Shown piece after piece: positions 58,967-64,000 of a DNA stretch of 64,000 bases. The stretch's first letter is position 1; every line of letters begins with the position of its first letter. The notes beneath the pieces were generated by a model that was given only the letters and a program-made list of their open reading frames with translations, was not told the DNA's origin and did not search any database. The stretch is from Candidatus Thorarchaeota archaeon (GTDB taxonomy: Archaea > Asgardarchaeota > Thorarchaeia > Thorarchaeales > Thorarchaeaceae): the NCBI GenBank assembly GCA_021498125.1, contig JAIZWL010000001.1, positions 1,489,123-1,553,122 of the forward strand, given 5' to 3'. The translations under genes and the position numbers were made by a program.

Positions 58967-61900
58967 CTACTGCCGTTTCATGATCACAATAATGATGACA
59001 ATGACTACCGACATTATTCCTACGACCAGTCCAAGGACCCACGCAGGAACCATCAGTTCGTCTGGAATAGTGGTCGTTGTAGTGGTAGTGGTCGTTGTAG
59101 TGGTAGTGGTCGTTGTAGTGGTAGTGGTAGATTGTGCAGGGCTCACGGTGACGATCACAGTATCAGATACCATATTTCCTGACGAGTCGTAGGCTACGAT
59201 GGTAAAGTTGTACGTCCCTGCCATGAGATAGTCCACATTGATCTCTGCCGAGTCAACCCATTGGCCTGACATGACAAGTGTTCCATTACGAAATATCTTG
59301 TAGTTCGCTGAATACAAGTCAGTGATGTTCCAGTAGATCACGTGCCCCCGCGTTCCAATGACGTAGACAATATCTTCAGGAGTTGTGATAGTTGGAGCAA
59401 TCGTATCTCGTACAGTGATGAACACAGAATCAACTGCTTGGTTTCCAGACTCGTCTTTTATGAGAACTGTGAAATTGTATGTTCCCAGATCAAGTCCATC
59501 CGCGCTGGCTCTCACAGTTTCCGTATTCGTCCATGTGCCACTTGCAATGTTTGCTCCATCTCTGAAGATTGAGTAGGTCGCCGGATGATGGTCTGAGGCT
59601 GCCCAGATCACTTCATTGCCAGTGCTTCCGGCCTCGATGAAGGCATCCTGTGGATGGTCCACAACGGGAGCGGTCTGATCCGCAACGGTCGCAATGACAA
59701 AGGTCGTGTTCGTAAAGCCAAAGCTGTCATATACTGTGATCGAGAAGTTGTACGTTCCAAGTTCCAATCCATCGGTGCTGTATGAGATATTAGAGCCATC
59801 CCAGTTCTCTGAAGTGACAACGGTGTTATTTCTTTTTATAATATAATGGCTCGGACTAAATGAACGGGCGTTCCACAGGATCGTGTTGCCTGTCGAGTCT
59901 TCAATGATTGATGCAGTTGCTGGCCCCTCGACTTCTGGCGGTACTGGTCTTGTGACCCCACTGGGATAGTGATCGATTGAGCCTGCGCTTCCGGGTACCG
60001 AATAGTTCCCAGTCCCATTATAGTCGCTCCATGAATTCCCCTTGCTCACGCCGTCATCCCATGCATTATTCGTGCCGTTATCCTGTGCGTTAATTGGATT
60101 CTTGCTGATCACGTTCTCCACGAATGTGGCATTACTTGTGGACAAAACTACAATCCCGGTAATGTTGTTCTTTATTACCGCATTGTTTGTCAGAGTCGCA
60201 TTATTGGAACTGGTGACATAGATACCGTACCTATTTGTAATTGCGATGTTGTTTCTCACAGACACATCGAATGCACCATTGGTTATGATTCCATAATCGG
60301 AACATTCTGTGACCAAGTTGTTAGTTATGCTAACATTAGTTGATATGTACAAGTAGATTCCATATTTTGTTGCTATGGCCGAATTTCCTTCAATGAGAGT
60401 TCTGTTCGAGGCTAACACTGTAATTCCTGATGTATCGCTATTTGATACCGTGTTGTTGATGAAGCGGGAATCAGGCGAATATTCGGCGTACACACTATGT
60501 TGTGGTATTGATCTTACAGTGTTATTGAGGAAGTACATCCGTTTCGAGTATTGTATGAATACCCCATAGAATTGTGTATCGCGAATAACACTATTCATGA
60601 TCGTACAATTGTCGGAATAATTCACGTATAACGCACTGGTGGCTGAGTTGCTAATAGTGCAATTATTCATCGTCACATTTGCCGAATATAATATCTGAAG
60701 GGTATTGCGGTAATTTTCGAATATGCATGAGGTGAGTCGTGTAAAGTTTGAGTGTGTCACCAACATTGAGGCATTGTAAAAAGTTCCACCAAATACTTTC
60801 GTTCCCGTGCTGTTGACGATAATGATCTGTCCATACTTGGTACCATCTACCAGCACATTGGTCCTGTTCAAAAAGTAACCCAGTTTCTTCCCGTTGACTG
60901 TGTTATTGTTCTCTTGGAGTATCAAATGATCCAGATTCGTATCGTCTAGGTAGACGCCGCAGGACTCGAAGACACTGTTGGTCAGCGAGTAATCATACGA
61001 GCTTTGAACATAGAGACCTTCAACTTCGCATCCCGTTATTGTGGTCATGTCTACTGAGAAAGTATGGCTTAGTTTCACAAAGATCCCAGTTGCTATCCCA
61101 TAGAGCGTATTATGGGCCATCGATATATTATACGCTTGTGTGATTGAAATGCAATAGGATGAAGCGTTAGCAATGAGATTGTTTGTCACGTATGAAGAGT
61201 TTACAGTATTCATGTAGATGCCTGTTGAAACTGTTGAGGTGATCTTGTTCGAAGTGATGTTCCACGTATTTGAAGTGTGGATATAGATTCCTTGTGTTCC
61301 TGTGCCAGTAAATAGATTCCGTGAAACCGTGACATTATTGCATATAGTTGCCTTAATTCCCATGTAATCAGTTGTACTAAAGGTCGAGTTATCTATGAGC
61401 ACATCATCAACGTTGCTGATGATGACTGCATATTGAACATCGGAAATAGAACAATTGTGGATGTAGAGGTCATTTGAGATTGCTGCATGGATCCCGAATA
61501 CTGGACTAGTTATGGTGGTATTTGTTATCCTTGTGTCATTGTTGTTACTGAGGTAAATACCCTCATTCTGAACTTTGATGATACAATCTTCAACGGCCCC
61601 ATGATCATTGTCATGCAAATCTATGCCGTAGTATGTATAGTCAGATCCTGATGAATTTGTGATGTAACAGTTTCTGATGACAAAGTAGGCAGTCGTTGTC
61701 CTGATCTCTATTCGAGTCTGCGAGCTACTTGAGATGGAGAGGTTCTCTAACCTATACGGATCACCCGCAGTTCCCGTGCCTGGAAAACCTTGTGCTGAGA
61801 AACCCGCATTAGATGTGATTAGAATGGGGGAATGTGTGGTATAGGCCAATGCACTGCCCGAGTCAGTATTTTCCGGCATGAGCTGTGTATCCTGTCTGAT

Positions 61901-61990
61901 GACTGTTTTTTCTACACCGCTTAGAGTTATTGCCAGTGCAAAGATCATTGTTACTACAAATAGGTACGGTATGATGACGTGCTTGTTCAC
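58967..61990 (-). CDS. Surface beta-helix protein with Ig-like repeats, Thr stalk and C-terminal anchor
   Basis: A protein of about 1007 residues. Order: signal peptide (IIPYLFVVTMIFALAITL), a right-handed parallel beta-helix of NosD/PbH1 type up to about residue 660 (repeats such as GIYLSNNNDTRITNTTI), three Ig-like domains near 680-950 each with a GTYNFTxxxxDxxGN pattern, a run of about 20 Thr, and a membrane helix with MKRQ at the end. Dozens of N-x-S/T sequons suggest heavy N-glycosylation. It is probably a cell-surface adhesin or glycan-binding protein. The second GTG at 61990 follows AGGTGA by six bases; the first GTG at 61999 lies within that site. Confidence 0.85.
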   Translation of the reverse strand: MNKHVIIPYLFVVTMIFALAITLSGVEKTVIRQDTQLMPENTDSGSALAYTTHSPILITSNAGFSAQGFPGTGTAGDPYRLENLSISSSSQTRIEIRTTTAYFVIRNCYITNSSGSDYTYYGIDLHDNDHGAVEDCIIKVQNEGIYLSNNNDTRITNTTITSPVFGIHAAISNDLYIHNCSISDVQYAVIISNVDDVLIDNSTFSTTDYMGIKATICNNVTVSRNLFTGTGTQGIYIHTSNTWNITSNKITSTVSTGIYMNTVNSSYVTNNLIANASSYCISITQAYNISMAHNTLYGIATGIFVKLSHTFSVDMTTITGCEVEGLYVQSSYDYSLTNSVFESCGVYLDDTNLDHLILQENNNTVNGKKLGYFLNRTNVLVDGTKYGQIIIVNSTGTKVFGGTFYNASMLVTHSNFTRLTSCIFENYRNTLQILYSANVTMNNCTISNSATSALYVNYSDNCTIMNSVIRDTQFYGVFIQYSKRMYFLNNTVRSIPQHSVYAEYSPDSRFINNTVSNSDTSGITVLASNRTLIEGNSAIATKYGIYLYISTNVSITNNLVTECSDYGIITNGAFDVSVRNNIAITNRYGIYVTSSNNATLTNNAVIKNNITGIVVLSTSNATFVENVISKNPINAQDNGTNNAWDDGVSKGNSWSDYNGTGNYSVPGSAGSIDHYPSGVTRPVPPEVEGPATASIIEDSTGNTILWNARSFSPSHYIIKRNNTVVTSENWDGSNISYSTDGLELGTYNFSITVYDSFGFTNTTFVIATVADQTAPVVDHPQDAFIEAGSTGNEVIWAASDHHPATYSIFRDGANIASGTWTNTETVRASADGLDLGTYNFTVLIKDESGNQAVDSVFITVRDTIAPTITTPEDIVYVIGTRGHVIYWNITDLYSANYKIFRNGTLVMSGQWVDSAEINVDYLMAGTYNFTIVAYDSSGNMVSDTVIVTVSPAQSTTTTTTTTTTTTTTTTTTTTIPDELMVPAWVLGLVVGIMSVVIVIIIVIMKRQ
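59071..59130. repeat. 18-bp tandem repeat encoding the Thr stalk
   Basis: TGGTCGTTGTAGTGGTAG is repeated perfectly three times (59071-59124) followed by TGGTAG. On the minus strand it encodes only Thr (ACC, ACT, ACA, ACG), and six codons repeat as a unit. The array can vary in copy number by slippage without changing frame. Confidence 0.85.
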
Positions 61991-62242
61991 TATTTTCACC
62001 TAAATTGGTGGCAGACGTTTCTATGAATGAACAGTCAAAAACCTCGTAAAATGTAATGACCGTTGGAACTCTGTGTTTTTTCACCCCTCAAAAGTCTTCG
62101 CTTTTTTGTGGTCGCACACCTGACCTATGACAATAGATTCTGGCAGAATGATCATGTACTAAGGGATGGATAATATCACCGCAAGTCATAATAAGGTACA
62201 TTTGGGATTCGCAAATGTTTACACTAAAAGGTGAATTCTGCG

Positions 62243-63271
62243 ATGGGATCGGATGCACAGACAGTGGACATGTTCAAATGTCCAGTCTGCAATGGCAATA
62301 TCCGAACCGGCCCCGACGATGTGGTCATCACCTGCCCCTATTGCGGGCAGACCTCCACAATCGAAGGGAAGGCGATCAGTGATCATCTCATGGAGGCAGC
62401 AAAGGACGAGGATGACCGAATTAAAGGTTTCAAGAAATTCCTCGAGAAGAACAAGGGCATGAATAAGTCCCTCGTTCGTGATGCCGAAGTGGTTGAACAC
62501 ACCCTGATCTACGTGCCGGTCTGGACTGCAAAGGTCAAGGCAGACTCTTGGTACAAAGGCTATAAGACGGTTCAGGTTCCTGTTCAACGGACTGAGACCT
62601 ATACCGATAGTGAAGGTCACACTCAGACCCGTACAGTGACGGAATACGAGACCGGATATGTCCCTGTTCAGGATGAGATTCATACAGACACAGATGAGCG
62701 GCTCTTGGCGAGAAAAGGGGCACGGATCTATGGTCTTGAAGAATATCTTGAGACTATTAATCTAAAAGACACAGAACCCTATAATTTTGAAAAGATCAAG
62801 GACTTGAACCCAACGATTCTAAATGCCGAGATCGGACAGGAGGAATTCGAGAAGGCGGTTCACAGTAGGGTTGCTGACCGTCATCGTGCGCAGGCCAAGT
62901 CGGCTCTTACAGAGCTCTTTGATTGTAGGACCACAACAGATGTTCGAGGAACGACCTATCTCCAAGCGCCCTTTGCACTTATCCGGTACAAGTTCCATGG
63001 TGATCTGTACAAGTGCGCTCTCGATGCTCACTCAGGTAAGGTTGTTCTTGGAGAGATTCCTATCACCAAGGGCCAGAGAATTATGTGGGCCCTGATCGGT
63101 CTCATCGGTATCATTGTCGGTGGGGTCGGTGGCGAACTGGCTTACCTCGGGAGTCTGATTGATTCAACCAGCCGTATCATTGGTGGTGCTGTCGCTGCAA
63201 TCATTGGTGTGATCATGGCGTTCTTTGGCTTCAGAGTGCTGCTTATGACGCAGCGGGAGAAGCGGGGGTGA
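62243..63271 (+). CDS. Zn-ribbon membrane protein
   Basis: A 342-residue protein. The N-terminus carries a four-Cys ribbon (FKCPVCNGNI and TCPYCGQTS), a basic helix follows, then a beta-rich domain (YVPVWTAKVKADSWYKGYKT), and two membrane helices near residues 275-335. The function is unknown; the ribbon should be cytoplasmic. ATG 62243 has AGGTGA nine bases upstream. It is directly followed by a paralogue. Confidence 0.7.
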   Translation: MGSDAQTVDMFKCPVCNGNIRTGPDDVVITCPYCGQTSTIEGKAISDHLMEAAKDEDDRIKGFKKFLEKNKGMNKSLVRDAEVVEHTLIYVPVWTAKVKADSWYKGYKTVQVPVQRTETYTDSEGHTQTRTVTEYETGYVPVQDEIHTDTDERLLARKGARIYGLEEYLETINLKDTEPYNFEKIKDLNPTILNAEIGQEEFEKAVHSRVADRHRAQAKSALTELFDCRTTTDVRGTTYLQAPFALIRYKFHGDLYKCALDAHSGKVVLGEIPITKGQRIMWALIGLIGIIVGGVGGELAYLGSLIDSTSRIIGGAVAAIIGVIMAFFGFRVLLMTQREKRG

Positions 63272-63275
63272 TATC

Positions 63276-64000
63276 ATGGTGAGATGTGCGTTTTGTGATG
63301 CTGATTTCGAGGCGGGTCCTGGAGATGTTCTGCTGGTCTGTCCATACTGTGGTACAGCACAGACAACGGCTGGCAAGAAGTTCAAGGATCATTATATGAT
63401 TCGAGTTCACTTCCCGCAGTCAGAGGCCCAGAGAACCCTACTTGATTGGTGTTCCAAACAGCTCGGTGCTCCGCATGACCTTCCGGTTGCAGCCAAGTTT
63501 GTCAAGGCCAAACTGGTCTTCTATCCATTCTGGATCAGTCGTGTCGATGCAGATACTACCTACAAGGGTATGGGCAAGGATGCGAACTTCTACGACGAGT
63601 GGCCACAGTATCGCGGTGCATACAAGCGAATTGATTTCTACTGGAAACCCGAGTCCGGGCGATTCCAGAGACGCTACGAGCTCAGTGTACCGGGTATAGA
63701 GAATATTGACGAGGATATCAAGAACTTCCCGATCCCCACACGTGCGAAGGAATACTTCAGTCATGCACATGCTGAGGAGTTCGATGGGAAGGTCCTGCAT
63801 AGCCAAGTCGGTGAAGATGAGGCGCGGGAGATCGCAAAGAACCTAGCCTTCGAGAGACAGACCGCATTGATAATGGATGAGGTTGACAAGATCGACGAGC
63901 GCAATGACGACATTGATGTTGGCGAGACCTATCTGATCCATGTTCCTGTCTGGGAGCTTGAGTATCGGTATGGTAGTCGAACGTACAAGGCTTCGGTTTC
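63276..64000 (+). CDS. Zn-ribbon protein, paralogue of the preceding gene, 3' end missing
   Basis: The reading frame runs off the right edge; 241 codons are present. It starts RCAFCDADFE and CPYCGTAQ, the same four-Cys ribbon as its neighbour, and later HVPVWELEYRYGSRTYKASV aligns with the VPVWxxKxKAxxWYKG segment of that protein. GGTGATATC precedes the ATG, four bases after the neighbour's stop, so the two form an operon. It is probably anchored to the membrane as well. Confidence 0.75.
   Translation, partial: MVRCAFCDADFEAGPGDVLLVCPYCGTAQTTAGKKFKDHYMIRVHFPQSEAQRTLLDWCSKQLGAPHDLPVAAKFVKAKLVFYPFWISRVDADTTYKGMGKDANFYDEWPQYRGAYKRIDFYWKPESGRFQRRYELSVPGIENIDEDIKNFPIPTRAKEYFSHAHAEEFDGKVLHSQVGEDEAREIAKNLAFERQTALIMDEVDKIDERNDDIDVGETYLIHVPVWELEYRYGSRTYKASV

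Noticed and set aside
58961..59192. Gly/Ser- or Val-rich plus-strand frames over the Thr stalk
   Set aside because: They are antisense translations of the 18-bp repeat within the surface protein gene.
1..64000. CRISPR arrays, rRNA or tRNA genes
   Set aside because: No regularly spaced repeats were noticed, and no stretch with tRNA arms or rRNA signatures was recognised by eye; a covariance search was not possible.

Overview
The window is archaeal chromosome and most likely comes from an Asgard archaeon of the Thorarchaeota type. The lineage is inferred from gene content and was not tested by phylogeny. Archaeal markers are an ASH-Ski2 type helicase, EndoQ, NreA with a PCNA-binding tail, a RecJ/GAN-type DHH nuclease, a methylene-H4MPT reductase, a FlaJ/TadC protein, a dolichol/phytol kinase, an HTH plus Zn-ribbon regulator, and GGAGGTGA-type ribosome binding sites. 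Eukaryote-like features are a full-length RPB5-type RNA polymerase subunit and a PRMT-like methyltransferase with a double-E loop.

Layout. 0-3.6 kb: the 5' part of a GT2 glycosyltransferase, a GC-rich frame-broken insertion sequence with perfect 19-bp inverted repeats, and two genes built from three copies of one membrane module. 3.6-12.6 kb: a glycan island for a pseudaminic-type nonulosonic acid (amidotransferase, PseH, PseC, PseB, SpsF-type cytidylyltransferase, PseI, associated methylase, two glycosyltransferases); no PseG hydrolase is seen. 12.6-18.4 kb: HD hydrolase, CinA-like protein, dolichol/phytol kinase, RPB5, a two-gene membrane operon, an ACT-like protein and a ribbon-helix-helix regulator. 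18.4-24.9 kb: a FlaJ/TadC protein with a membrane partner, then a DNA-repair neighbourhood (NreA, HTH-Zn-ribbon regulator, OB-fold protein, EndoQ). 24.9-33.6 kb: an alcohol dehydrogenase-like enzyme, an AT-rich NYN nuclease with LOTUS-like repeats, Mer with an overlapping unknown gene, a beta-CASP nuclease operon and small Zn-finger proteins. 33.6-39.4 kb: an ASH-Ski2 helicase operon with two unknown partners. 39.6-42.1 kb: an AT-rich accessory patch with a PIN/RHH toxin-antitoxin pair, an orphan AbrB-like protein and gene debris. 42.1-58.7 kb: transporters, a HerA-type ATPase, a cupin-HAD-B3/4 operon, the DHH nuclease, Nudix and TPR proteins, the PRMT-like enzyme, a thioesterase, a phosphoribosyltransferase and MTA phosphorylase. 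58.9-64 kb: a large surface beta-helix protein with a Thr stalk and C-terminal anchor, and two related Zn-ribbon membrane proteins, the second cut by the right edge.

How it fits together. The glycan island, the lipid kinase and the beta-helix protein rich in N-glycosylation sequons suggest a glycosylated cell surface; that link is inference. Several transcription units end in a hairpin followed by a T tract, unusual for archaea. Three genes have no ATG, GTG or TTG able to give a complete N-terminus and seem to start at CTG or ATT.
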